Notes: generated by a model not told the origin, from the letters alone. 64,000 bases of DNA from Streptomyces sp. L2 (GCF_004124325.1 NZ_QBDT01000001.1:558001-622000); one strand, 5' to 3'. Counted from the stretch's first letter, positions 43,100 to 51,698 are shown. Numbers and translations are program-made.

Positions 43100-45253
43100 A
43101 TGCCCCGGCTCGCCTTCACCCAGAGCTTCTGGGACGGCTACGACACCCTGGAAAAGCCGGTCCGGGCCGGGGTACGCAAGGCGATGGCCAAGTTCCAGGC
43201 CCTGAGCGCCGCCGACCTCAACGCGGACAAGGGACTGCACCTGGAGTCCGTCGAGAAGGCCCGTGACCCGCGGATGCGCACCATCCGCGTCACCGACTTC
43301 TGGCGGGGCGTCGTCCTCGCCCCCGACGACGGCAGCGATGTCTTCCTCCTGGTCAACGTCCTGCCGCACGACGACGCCTACACCTGGGCCGCGAAACGCC
43401 TGTACAGCGCGAACACCGCGACCCGCGCCCTGGAGGTACGTGACGCCGTCGCCCTGGACGAGCTGACACCGCTGTACGAGACGGCCGCGCGCACGGCACC
43501 CCGGCTGCTGTTCGCGGACGTCTCCGACGGCACGCTGCGCGAACTCGGCATCGACGACCAGGTGTTGCGCGCGGCACGGTCCCTGGCGGACAAGGCCCAG
43601 CTGGAGGCGTTCGCCACGCTGCTGCCGGAGGACCAGCTGGAGGTGCTCCAGTACCTCGCGGAGGGGTTCAGCCCCGAGGACGTCTACCGGGACGTCGTGG
43701 CCGTCCGCCGGCCCGCCGACGCGCCCGCCGAGCCGGTCGAGGACCTGGCCACGGTGATCGCCAACACGTCCGCGCGCATCCGCCTCGTCACCGGTCCGCA
43801 CGAGCTGGAGGAGGCGCTGGCGAAGCCGTTCGCGGCGTGGCGGGTGTTCCTGCACCCCTCGCAGCGGCGCGTCGCCTACCGCACCTCGTACGGCGGTCCC
43901 GTCCAGGTCACGGGCGGGCCGGGAACGGGCAAGACCGTGGCCGCGCTGCACCGGGTCAAGCACCTGCTCGGCCGCTCCACGGACGGCCGTGTCCTGCTGA
44001 CGACGTACACCAACGCGCTCGCCGCCGGACTGCGCGAGATGCTGGGCCTGCTCCTCGACGGGGACGAGGAGCTGCTGGCGCGGGTCGACGTGACGACGGT
44101 CGACGCGTTCGCCCACGGTGTCGTGCGCGCGCGGTCGGCGGCCGTGCCCAGGCCGCTCGGCGACCGGGAGCAGCGGCAGCTGTGGGAGAAGACGGTCAAG
44201 CAGCTCGAACTGCCCTTCAGCGCCCGGTTCCTGGCCCTGGAGTACCGGCACGTCGTCCTCGGCCAGAACCTGGGCGGCCTCGACGCCTACCTCGGCGCGA
44301 GCCGACGCGGCCGCGGCACCGGGCTCGGGCCCGCACGACGACGGGAGGTGTGGAGCGGCGTGGAGCGGTTCGAGCAGCTGCTGCGCGACCGCGGCGAGAC
44401 CACCCACCTGCGGACCTGTGCCCGCGCGGCGGAACTCCTCGCCGGCGCGCCCGCTCCGTACGCCCATGTCGTCGTGGACGAGGCGCAGGACCTGCACCCC
44501 GCGCAGTGGCGGGTGCTGCGGGCCGCCGTGGCGCCCGGTCCCGACGACCTGTTCCTCACCGGCGACCCGCACCAGCGGATCTACGACTCCCGGGTGTCGC
44601 TCGGCTCCCTGGGCATCGCCACGGCCGGCCGCAGCTTCCGGCTGCGCGTCAACTACCGCTCGACCGAGGAGATCCTGGCCTGGTCGGCGCGGCTCCTCGC
44701 GCCCGTCTCCGTCGACGCGCTCGACGGCGAGGGAACGGACTCGCTGGCCGGGTACCGCTCGCTGCTGCACGGGAGCCGCCCCCGGGCCCGGGGGTACGCG
44801 AGCCGGCAGGAGGAGACCGAGGCGCTGGTGGAGCGGGTGCGGGCGCTGCTCGCGGAGGGTCTCGCGCCGCACGAGGTCGGCGTGTGCGCACGCTTCAACC
44901 TCTCGCTGGACGCGGCGGAGGAGAAGCTGAGGGCCGCGGGCATCCCGGTGCTGCGGGTCAAGGGGCAGGCCGCGCAGGGCGTGGGGGTGGGCGCGGGCGT
45001 TGACGGGGTGCGGCTGGCGACGATGCACGCGATGAAGGGGCTTGAGTTCCGCGCGGTGTCCGTCCTCGGCGCCGGCGAGGGCTCGGTCCCGTTCACCCGT
45101 GAGATCACTCCGCGTGAGGCGGACCCGTTGCAGCACGACGCCGATCTGCTCCGCGAGCGCTGCCTGCTCTTCGTCGCCTGCACGCGGGCGCGCGAGGCAC
45201 TGAGCGTGACGTGGAGCGGAACACCGAGCCCGTTCCTGCCGGAGGGGGCCTGA
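43100..45253 (+). CDS. SF1 helicase with ParE/RelE-like N-terminal domain
   Basis: A 717-residue protein. Residues 1-100 look like a RelE/ParE toxin fold (LAFTQSFWDGYDTLEKPVRAGVRKAMAKFQ, MRTIRVTDFWRGVVLAP), a domain often fused to helicases of this type. The rest is a UvrD-like helicase: GGPGTGKT (272-279), VTTVDAFAH, VVDEAQDLHPAQW (DEAQD near 460), GDPHQRIYD, LRVNYRST (motif IV), LATMHAMKGLEFRAV (V) and FVACTRAREAL (VI). ATG 43100 follows AGAGGAAG. It lies 68 nt after mcrC and is probably the third gene of that operon; helping McrBC by unwinding or resecting DNA is inference. It may instead be a repair enzyme. Confidence 0.88.
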   Translation: MPRLAFTQSFWDGYDTLEKPVRAGVRKAMAKFQALSAADLNADKGLHLESVEKARDPRMRTIRVTDFWRGVVLAPDDGSDVFLLVNVLPHDDAYTWAAKRLYSANTATRALEVRDAVALDELTPLYETAARTAPRLLFADVSDGTLRELGIDDQVLRAARSLADKAQLEAFATLLPEDQLEVLQYLAEGFSPEDVYRDVVAVRRPADAPAEPVEDLATVIANTSARIRLVTGPHELEEALAKPFAAWRVFLHPSQRRVAYRTSYGGPVQVTGGPGTGKTVAALHRVKHLLGRSTDGRVLLTTYTNALAAGLREMLGLLLDGDEELLARVDVTTVDAFAHGVVRARSAAVPRPLGDREQRQLWEKTVKQLELPFSARFLALEYRHVVLGQNLGGLDAYLGASRRGRGTGLGPARRREVWSGVERFEQLLRDRGETTHLRTCARAAELLAGAPAPYAHVVVDEAQDLHPAQWRVLRAAVAPGPDDLFLTGDPHQRIYDSRVSLGSLGIATAGRSFRLRVNYRSTEEILAWSARLLAPVSVDALDGEGTDSLAGYRSLLHGSRPRARGYASRQEETEALVERVRALLAEGLAPHEVGVCARFNLSLDAAEEKLRAAGIPVLRVKGQAAQGVGVGAGVDGVRLATMHAMKGLEFRAVSVLGAGEGSVPFTREITPREADPLQHDADLLRERCLLFVACTRAREALSVTWSGTPSPFLPEGA

Positions 45254-45744
45254 CCGGCCGGGACACATGGGTCAGCCTGACCGGCTGGGATGCTGTCACC
45301 GGCCGGGACGGTCTGACCGGCCGGGACGGTCTCACCTGGCCGGGACCGCCTGACCGCGCGGGACGACATGGCCGGCCCGGACCACCTGGCCGCCCGGGGC
45401 GGTCGAACCGGCCAGGACCACCTGGCCGGCCGGGACGCCTGACCGGCCCGGGACCGCCTGGCCCCTTGGGACGGGCAGACGTCGCCGGACGACATGGCCG
45501 ACCCCGACCCCCTGACCGCCCGGGACGGCCGAACCGGCCAGGACCATCCGACCGCCCGGGACGCCTGACCAGCCAGGACCACCTGGCCGGCCGGGACGCC
45601 TGACCAGCCAGGAGCGCCTGGGCTCTTGGGACGGGCAGACGTCGCCGGACGACATGGCCGGCCCGGACCACCTGGCCGCCCGGGGCGGTCGAACCGGCCG
45701 GAGCCGCCTGACCGGTCGGGGCCGCCCAGTTGGTCGTGGGGCTC
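45254..45744. repeat. About 490 bp of degenerate GACCGGCCGGGACGG-type repeats
   Basis: Between the helicase stop and the end of methylase 2 there is no credible gene, only imperfect units of about 20 bp of the form TGACCGGCCGGGACGGTC; the first begins at the helicase stop codon. Longer copies are nested: GGACGACATGGCCGGCCCGG occurs at 45361 and again near 45650, and CTTGGGACGGGCAGACGTCG near 45466 and 45626. Long frames are open on both strands here only because stop codons are rare in the unit. Confidence 0.88.
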
Positions 45745-47400
45745 TCACTCGTGCGGGGCGAGGGCGCCCGTGGCCAGGCCGTCTCGGGCGGTTTCGGCGA
45801 GGCGCCGGCTCAGTTCGTCGGCCTTGCGCATGCCCTCCTCGAACGCGGTGAGGGCGCGGAAGGCGGATCCGTAGCGGCGCTGGTCGTCGATGCCCATGCG
45901 GGGGACACGGGAGCCCTTGCCGTCGAGGCGGTAGGTCCCGCTGGCGCTGGTGGACCGGCGGGCGTTGCCGGAGCTGCGCAGGAAGCCCCGCAGATAGTCG
46001 GTGTCGAGCTGATCGCTCGCCGACACCGGCTCCTGACCCTCGTAGGCGACGAGTCCGGCACGGGCGAGTTCCGCGACGCTGGTCGTGGCTGCGTCGAGCG
46101 AGCGCGGTCCGCCGCCCGCCACCAGCTCGGGCAGGAGCGCGGCGAGCCGGCGGATCTGCTCCTCCAGCTCCTCGCGCAGAGCGGCGTACTCGCCGGGATA
46201 GTCGCGGTGCCGGGACCGCAGGTGGCTGCCGGGGGTCAGGTCGACGGTGTCGTCCAGCAGCTCGATCAGGGGTACGTCGGCGACCTGGTCGTGCCGTGGC
46301 TCCAGGCTCCCCTCGGGACTGTTGCCGGTCAGGTCGACCATCCGCACCGAGTGGTTCGTGTCCGCGCCCGTCGTACTCTCGGGGCGACGCAGGCACCAGA
46401 GGTGGACGGGGAGGGCGTGCGAGGTCGCCGTACCCGGCGGCAGGGCCACCACCTGGCGCAGGATGCCCCGGCGCACCAGTTCCGAACGGATGCGGCGGCC
46501 CGCCCTGCGGTAGGCCGCCGACGCCGGCATGACCATGAGGACCTGGCCGCCGGTCCCGGTGTGCGCGTAGGCGTGCTGGAGCCAGGCGAGTTCCCCCTCC
46601 GCCTTGGACGGGACGCCGAGTTCCCAGCGCGAGTCGAGCAGCAGGTCCTCCCGCCCCCAGTCGGTCACTCCGGTCGGGGGGTCGCAGACGACCAGATCGG
46701 CCTTGAGGTCCGCCCAGGCGTCCGCCCGCAGGGAGTCCCCCGCCACGACCCGCACGCCGGACCGCCCCAGGACGTCGGCGCGGAGCTGCGCGAACCGGGC
46801 GCTGTCGGCGTCCGTCTCCTGCCCGTGGCACCGCGTCCCCGTGCCGGACGCGACGGACAGCAGCAGCACTCCGGTCCCGCAGGCGGGGTCGAGGACCGTG
46901 GCACCGTCGGCCGGCTCGGGAGCGAAGTGGCGGACTGCGCGCACGACGCGCTCGGCAGTCACCTGATCGGATCCCGCACGCCGGGCGGAGTCCATGAAAC
47001 GTTCCGTCAGACCGTTCACGAGCTCGACGGGATCCCCGGCCTGGACGAGTTCCCGCAGCCGCGTGGCGACGTCGTCCGGAAGCGCCGGACCGGATTCACC
47101 CGCCAGTACCGCGGCCACCGCCGCCAGACCGGCGACCATCTGCTCGCCGTACGCGGCCCGCATGCTCTGCCACAACTCGACCTCGGGCGACACCTCCTGG
47201 CCCTTGCGCTGCCTGTCCAGCCAGTCCTGGACCTCGGCGAGCGCGTAGAGCGGGCTGTTCGCGGCGCCTGCCGCGGGCGCGGGGAAGTCGTCGTAGCGCC
47301 GACGCCAGTTGGACACGGCCGCCCGCGTGACTCCGGCCAACCGAGCGATCTCGGAACCGGTGACCAGGGGGCCGACCGGAGAAGCGGCGTTGTCCGTCAT
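45745..47400 (-). CDS. HTH-N6-methylase-like protein with altered catalytic motif (island border 2)
   Basis: A 551-residue paralogue of the protein at 19.3 kb. HTH: SEIARLAGVTRAAVSNWRRRYDDFP (residues 16-40). Methylase fold: LDPACGTG (170-177) for AdoMet. The catalytic motif reads D-P-P-T (240-243) where the paralogue has NPPF; the aromatic fourth residue that normally stacks on the flipped base is missing. The C-terminal specificity-like part is about 110 residues shorter than in the paralogue but keeps its end (SAFRALTAFEEGMRKADEL). ATG 47400 has only a poor ribosome site. An island operator lies 46 nt upstream. It could be a weak or non-catalytic methylase working as a DNA-binding regulator. 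Confidence 0.85.
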   Translation of the reverse strand: MTDNAASPVGPLVTGSEIARLAGVTRAAVSNWRRRYDDFPAPAAGAANSPLYALAEVQDWLDRQRKGQEVSPEVELWQSMRAAYGEQMVAGLAAVAAVLAGESGPALPDDVATRLRELVQAGDPVELVNGLTERFMDSARRAGSDQVTAERVVRAVRHFAPEPADGATVLDPACGTGVLLLSVASGTGTRCHGQETDADSARFAQLRADVLGRSGVRVVAGDSLRADAWADLKADLVVCDPPTGVTDWGREDLLLDSRWELGVPSKAEGELAWLQHAYAHTGTGGQVLMVMPASAAYRRAGRRIRSELVRRGILRQVVALPPGTATSHALPVHLWCLRRPESTTGADTNHSVRMVDLTGNSPEGSLEPRHDQVADVPLIELLDDTVDLTPGSHLRSRHRDYPGEYAALREELEEQIRRLAALLPELVAGGGPRSLDAATTSVAELARAGLVAYEGQEPVSASDQLDTDYLRGFLRSSGNARRSTSASGTYRLDGKGSRVPRMGIDDQRRYGSAFRALTAFEEGMRKADELSRRLAETARDGLATGALAPHE

Positions 47401-47445
47401 GGGCCCAGCGTACACGCGGCGCTATTCACATTCAGGGGTCGATAC

Positions 47446-47460
47446 GTTGACGACGTTCAC
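47446..47460. promoter_or_regulatory. Island operator, site 5 (upstream of HTH-methylase 2)
   Basis: GTTGAC-GAC-GTTCAC; read on the minus strand GTGAAC-GTC-GTCAAC. It matches site 1 in the left arm exactly. It lies 46 nt upstream of the methylase 2 start. Confidence 0.6.
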
Positions 47461-47675
47461 AGTATCCGGGCAGGTCGTCCACGGTATGCACACAGGGAGC
47501 GTTGGGCGGGCGCTGCGCCTGTGAGCTGCCTCACCCGGCGGCGCCGGCCCGGGTGGGGAAACGCATGGTCGGCGCGTCTATTTTGCCGTCCGGGGCCGTC
47601 CGCGGCCGCTCGCTGGCCGGATACGTCAATAATCTGTCATTGCAGCCAGTGCGGCGGCCGATACAGGCTGTCACC

Positions 47676-48692
47676 GTGCTGGAGCGACGTGTTGTTGTGG
47701 TGGTGTACGCGGGGGCGATGGCCCTGGACATCACCGGACCGATTGAAGTGTTCGATACCGCGAACCGGCTCCTGGGGGCCTCGGGGACCCCCTACCGGAC
47801 CGACTTCGTCTCCGCCGACGCGCCGCTGGTGCGCACGAGTTCGGGGGTGGTGCTCGGTGCGTCGCCGCTGGAGGCGGGGGAAGGACCGATCGACACCCTG
47901 CTCGTGCCGGGTGGCTGGAGTCTCGACCGGGCGCTGCGGGACCAGGAGTTGGTCTCCTGGATCGGCCGGGCGGCGGCCCGGTCGCGCAGGGTCGCCTCCG
48001 TGTGCGGCGGATCCTTCCTGCTGGCCGAGGCGGGCCTCCTCGACGGCAGACGCGCCACCACGCACTGGGCGTACAGCGAGGCGATGGCGTGCCGCTATCC
48101 GCGCGTGACGGTGGACGCCGAACCGATCTTCGTGTGGGACGGCCCCTTCGTGACCTCGGCGGGCGTGTCGACGGGCATCGACATGGCGCTGGCGCTGGTG
48201 GAGGCCGACCACGGGGCGGCGCTCGCGCTGGAGACGGCGCGGTTCCTGGTGCTGTTCCTCAAACGGCACGGCGGGCAGTCGCAGTACAGCGCCGTCCTCG
48301 ACGCCCAGTTGGCCGACCATCCGCCGATCCGGGCGGCGCAGGAGTGGATCCTGGCCAACCTGGACAGCCCGCTGCCCGTGGCCGAGATCGCGCGGCAGGC
48401 CAATATGAGCCACCGCAACTTCGCCCGGGTCTTCCGGCGCGAGGTGGGCACGACACCCGGCCAGTACGTCGAGCGGACGCGTATCGCCCGCGCCCGCGAG
48501 CTCCTGGAGACCACCGACCTGACGATCGGCCAGATCGCCGGCCGCTGCGGGTTCCCCGCCACCGAGACGTTCTTCCGCTCCTTCGGGCGGACCCTGGGCC
48601 TCACCCCCAAGGAATACCGGCACCGGTTCCAGGTCATCACGCCGTCCGGTCTCATCGACCGGCACCACGAGAGGGAGTCGAGTCCCGCATGA
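47676..48692 (+). CDS. GlxA-type AraC family regulator
   Basis: A 338-residue regulator with an N-terminal DJ-1/PfpI-like domain (VVVVYAGAMALDITGPIEVFDTANRL, SVCGGSFLLAEAGLLDGRRATTHW with the nucleophile-elbow Cys) and a C-terminal AraC double HTH: PLPVAEIARQANMSHRNFARVFRREVGTTPGQYVERTRI and LTIGQIAGRCGFPATETFFRSFGRTLGLTPKEYR. The start is uncertain: GTG 47676 fits the domain edge, although its ribosome site is poor. A -10-like TAATCT lies at 47630. Its stop overlaps the ThDP gene start (ATGA), so it is the first gene of that operon and probably its regulator. Confidence 0.88.
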   Translation: MLERRVVVVVYAGAMALDITGPIEVFDTANRLLGASGTPYRTDFVSADAPLVRTSSGVVLGASPLEAGEGPIDTLLVPGGWSLDRALRDQELVSWIGRAAARSRRVASVCGGSFLLAEAGLLDGRRATTHWAYSEAMACRYPRVTVDAEPIFVWDGPFVTSAGVSTGIDMALALVEADHGAALALETARFLVLFLKRHGGQSQYSAVLDAQLADHPPIRAAQEWILANLDSPLPVAEIARQANMSHRNFARVFRREVGTTPGQYVERTRIARARELLETTDLTIGQIAGRCGFPATETFFRSFGRTLGLTPKEYRHRFQVITPSGLIDRHHERESSPA

Positions 48693-51061
48693 CCACCACG
48701 GCGGCGGAAGCGTCCGCAGCGCGATCGTTACGACTGGTCGACCACCTGGCCGGGGAACTCGCCAGGACCGGCGTCACCCACCTGTTCGGTGTCGGCGGCG
48801 CGAACATCGAGGACCTGTACGACGCCGTGCACCGCGGCGGCGCCGTGCGCGGCGTCGTCGCCAAGCATGAGTTCTCCGCCGTGACCATGGCCGACGGGTA
48901 CGCCCGGACCACCGGGCGCCTCGGCGTGGTCGCCGCCACCTCGGGGGGCGGGGCGATGAACCTCGTACCGGGTCTGGCGGAGGCGTACGCCTCCCGGGTG
49001 CCCGTCCTGGCCCTGGTGGGCCAGCCGCCGACCGGCCAGGAGGGGCAGGGCGCGTTCCAGGACTCCAGCGGCAAGGCCGGCTCCTTCGACGCGCGGGAGG
49101 TCTTCGCGCCGGTCTCCCGGTTCTGCGCGTGGGTAGACGAGCCGGACGCCTTCCCGGAGTTGCTCCACCGTGCGATCGCGGCGGCCGAGGCGGAGCCTCG
49201 CGGGCCGGCGGTGCTGTTGCTGCCGAAGGACGTGCAGCAGGCGTCGATTCGCTTGCCGGTTACCGGCGGACCGGGCTGGGCGGAGGGCGGACCGGACCTG
49301 GCCGAGGGCGGACCGGGACTGGCCGAGGGCGGGCTGGCCCGCGCGGAGGGCGGCCCAGCGCCGGCGGCGGGCGGTCCGGCCCCGGCGCAGGGCGTCCCAG
49401 CCCCAGCGTCGGACGGCCCGGCCCCGGCGCAGGGCGTCCCAGCCCCAGCGTCGGACGGCCCGGCCCCGGCGCAGGGCGTCCCAGCCCCAGCGTCGGACGG
49501 CCCGGCCCCGGCGCAGGGCGTCCCAGCCCCAGCGTCGGACGGCCCGGCCCCAGCGGACGGCGTCCCAGCCCCAGCGTCGGACGGCCCGGCCCCAGCGGAC
49601 GGCGTCCCAGCCCCAGCGTCGGACGGCCCGGCCCCAGCGCAGGGCGTCCCAGCCCCAGCGTCTGACGGCCCGGCCCCAGCGGACGGCGTCCCAGCCCCAG
49701 CGTCGGACGGCCCAGCCCCAGCGGACGGCGTCCCAGCCCCAGCGTCGGACGGCCCAGCCCCAGCGGACGGCGGCCCAGGGCCAGCCGAGGGCGGCCCCGC
49801 CTGGGCATCGGGCGGTCCGGCCCCGGCATCCACGGCCGCATCCGCGTCAGCGTCCGGGGCGGCCTCGGCGTCGGCATCCGCATCCACATCCACATGCGCA
49901 AGCGCATCCGCAGCCTCCCTCGACCCCGCCGCCGTAGCCGCCGTAGCGGACGCCCTGCGCGACGCCCGTCGTGTCCTCGTCGTCGCCGGGGAGGGGGTCG
50001 CCGCCGCCGACGCTCGCGGGGAACTCGCGGAACTGGTCCGGCGGTTGGGGGCGTGGGTCGCGGTCACGCCGGATGCCAAGGACGTCTTCGACAACCATGA
50101 TCCCCGGTTCGCGGGGGTGGCCGGGGTCATGGGGCACGCCAACGTGGAGGAGTGCCTGCGGCGGGCGGACCTGTGCCTGCTGGCCGGCACCCGGCTGCCG
50201 CTCCTCGCGCGCGGCGGCCTCGACCGGGCCCTGGCCGGCACCGACGTCGTGTCCCTCGGCCAGGAGCCGCCGTTCGTGGCGGCCACCGCACTCGGCGGGA
50301 ACCTGCGGGACGCGCTGCGCGCGGTGACCGCCCGCCTGCCCTCGCGGCCACGCCCCTGCCCGCCGCACTCCGGGCCGCGCCCCTCCCCCAGCCCGGGGCC
50401 GCCCGGCGGAGCCGGCGAGCGGACCGTCCCGCTGGCCCGGGCGGTCGCCGCCGTGGAGGCCGCGCTCCCCCAGGACGCGCACGTCTTCGTGGACGCCGGC
50501 AACGCCGGTGCCGCCGCGATCCACCGCCTCCCGGCACCGCGCCACGGCCGTTTCGTGGTGGCGACCGGTATGGGCGGCATGGGTTACACGTTCGGCGCCG
50601 GGATCGGGGCCGCGCTCGCCACCGGCCGGCGCACCTACGTCCTCGCCGGCGACGGTGCCTTCTTCATGCACGGGATGGAGGTGCACACGGCCGTCGAGTA
50701 CGACGCCCCCGTCACGTTCGTGATCTTCAACAACAACGCGCACGGCATGTGTGCCCTGCGCGAGGAGTACCTCCAGGGCGGCGTCCGCGACGACGACCTG
50801 TTCGCCCCGGCCGACATCGCCGCCGGGGTGGCCGCGGCCTTCCCGTCCCTGCGGGCCACGAACGCCGTCGACGCGGCGCACCTGCGCACGGCGCTGCTGC
50901 GCGGCAACGCGGGCGGCGGCCCGGCGTTCGTGGCGGTGACCTGCGACCCGCACGAGATCCCCCCGTTCCTCTCCTTCCAGTCCTTCACCACGAACCTTGA
51001 AGAAACGAACCTTGCAGAAAAGGAGAGTTCAGATGAGCGAGGAGTCGTCCACGTTGGCTGA
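48689..51061 (+). CDS. ThDP-dependent enzyme (acetolactate synthase-like) with repeat insertion; TTA codon
   Basis: A 790-residue thiamine-diphosphate enzyme. The PYR domain comes first (residues about 15-190, with the activating Glu in VAKHEFSAVTMADGYART); the PP domain carries GDGAFFMHGMEVHTAVEYDAP...NNN, the ThDP/Mg motif. Between PYR and central domains (about 192-413) is a long Ala/Pro/Gly/Asp insertion with nine 14-residue repeats; usual family length is about 550. Codon 14 (48728-48730) is TTA, the bldA-dependent Leu codon. ATG 48689 overlaps the AraC stop. It would decarboxylate a 2-oxo acid and may join the aldehyde unit to another substrate. With SRPBCC, KAS III-like and P450 genes downstream it looks like specialised metabolism. 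Confidence 0.87.
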   Translation: MTTTAAEASAARSLRLVDHLAGELARTGVTHLFGVGGANIEDLYDAVHRGGAVRGVVAKHEFSAVTMADGYARTTGRLGVVAATSGGGAMNLVPGLAEAYASRVPVLALVGQPPTGQEGQGAFQDSSGKAGSFDAREVFAPVSRFCAWVDEPDAFPELLHRAIAAAEAEPRGPAVLLLPKDVQQASIRLPVTGGPGWAEGGPDLAEGGPGLAEGGLARAEGGPAPAAGGPAPAQGVPAPASDGPAPAQGVPAPASDGPAPAQGVPAPASDGPAPAQGVPAPASDGPAPADGVPAPASDGPAPADGVPAPASDGPAPAQGVPAPASDGPAPADGVPAPASDGPAPADGVPAPASDGPAPADGGPGPAEGGPAWASGGPAPASTAASASASGAASASASASTSTCASASAASLDPAAVAAVADALRDARRVLVVAGEGVAAADARGELAELVRRLGAWVAVTPDAKDVFDNHDPRFAGVAGVMGHANVEECLRRADLCLLAGTRLPLLARGGLDRALAGTDVVSLGQEPPFVAATALGGNLRDALRAVTARLPSRPRPCPPHSGPRPSPSPGPPGGAGERTVPLARAVAAVEAALPQDAHVFVDAGNAGAAAIHRLPAPRHGRFVVATGMGGMGYTFGAGIGAALATGRRTYVLAGDGAFFMHGMEVHTAVEYDAPVTFVIFNNNAHGMCALREEYLQGGVRDDDLFAPADIAAGVAAAFPSLRATNAVDAAHLRTALLRGNAGGGPAFVAVTCDPHEIPPFLSFQSFTTNLEETNLAEKESSDERGVVHVG
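49391..49768 (+). repeat. Nine 42-bp in-frame repeats in the ThDP-enzyme gene
   Basis: Nine copies of 42 bp encode GVPAPASDGPAPAQ or GVPAPASDGPAPAD. Units differ mainly at the Q/D codon, which alternates irregularly. Flanking sequence is also Gly/Pro/Ala-rich and repeat-like. No unique spacers, so not CRISPR. Confidence 0.95.
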
Positions 51062-51698
51062 CACGCTGGCTGACATCCCCGGTCTGATCCGCATCGAGAA
51101 CGCCGGGAAGGAGGAACTGACCGCGCACTGCATGGAACTCACCCACGCGGTCTACCCCCACCACCAGGTCTACGGGCAGTACTGCACCATCCACGAGTAC
51201 GTCGACTGTCCCCCGGAGCAGGCCTACGACTATCTGCGCCAGGGCCATCACCTGGAGGAATGGACGTGCAGCCTGCGGGACTTCGCGCCCACCGGGACAC
51301 CGGGGCTGTGGGCCGGCCGTGACCGGCTGGAGGACGACACCGCCATCTACTGCGAGGTGGTCGCGAACCCCGAGGCCATGACCGTGGACTACCACTGCTC
51401 CTGGGACCAGGGCGACGAGCTGTGGATGATCTACCTGATGCGGGTCGTGCCGGCCGAACTCGTCCTGAACAAACCGGGTTCGGTGATCACCTGGACCAAT
51501 TGCCGGCACCCCTACTACGACGAGAACCCGCGCCCCGACCTGGCCCCCCGCCCGGACCGGCCCTGGGTGGGCGACTACTGGGACCTCTTCTACGCGGGCC
51601 ACACCGTGGAGATGCGCAACCTCAAGGCCATCCTGGAACACCGCCACGGGCGCGGACTGCCCGTCGGTACGGCTCCGGCGAGGACGGTGAGCCGGTGA
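51033..51698 (+). CDS. SRPBCC (START-like) domain protein
   Basis: A 221-residue protein that fits a polyketide cyclase/START-like SRPBCC fold: EYVDCPPEQAYDYLRQGHHLEEWTCSLRDF at the first strand and helix, GRDRLEDDTAIYCEVVANPEAMTVDYHCSW in the sheet, and the long C-terminal helix near GHTVEMRNLKAILEHRHG. ATG 51033 has AAAGGAGAG upstream, inside the end of the ThDP gene, giving a 29-nt overlap. Its stop overlaps the KAS III gene (GTGA). It probably binds or cyclises the small product passed between the ThDP enzyme and the KAS III-like enzyme. No catalytic residues can be named. Confidence 0.8.
   Translation: MSEESSTLADTLADIPGLIRIENAGKEELTAHCMELTHAVYPHHQVYGQYCTIHEYVDCPPEQAYDYLRQGHHLEEWTCSLRDFAPTGTPGLWAGRDRLEDDTAIYCEVVANPEAMTVDYHCSWDQGDELWMIYLMRVVPAELVLNKPGSVITWTNCRHPYYDENPRPDLAPRPDRPWVGDYWDLFYAGHTVEMRNLKAILEHRHGRGLPVGTAPARTVSR

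Noticed and set aside
45332..46831. A 499-codon minus-strand frame through the repeats and methylase 2
   Set aside because: It overlaps the well-supported methylase in another frame and is Arg/Pro-rich; the repeat unit simply lacks stops.
49391..49768. The 42-bp array as a CRISPR locus
   Set aside because: Units are contiguous with no unique spacers, in frame with a ThDP enzyme, and no cas gene is nearby. The same holds for the 24-bp array at 6.7 kb and the 36-bp array at 24.1 kb.
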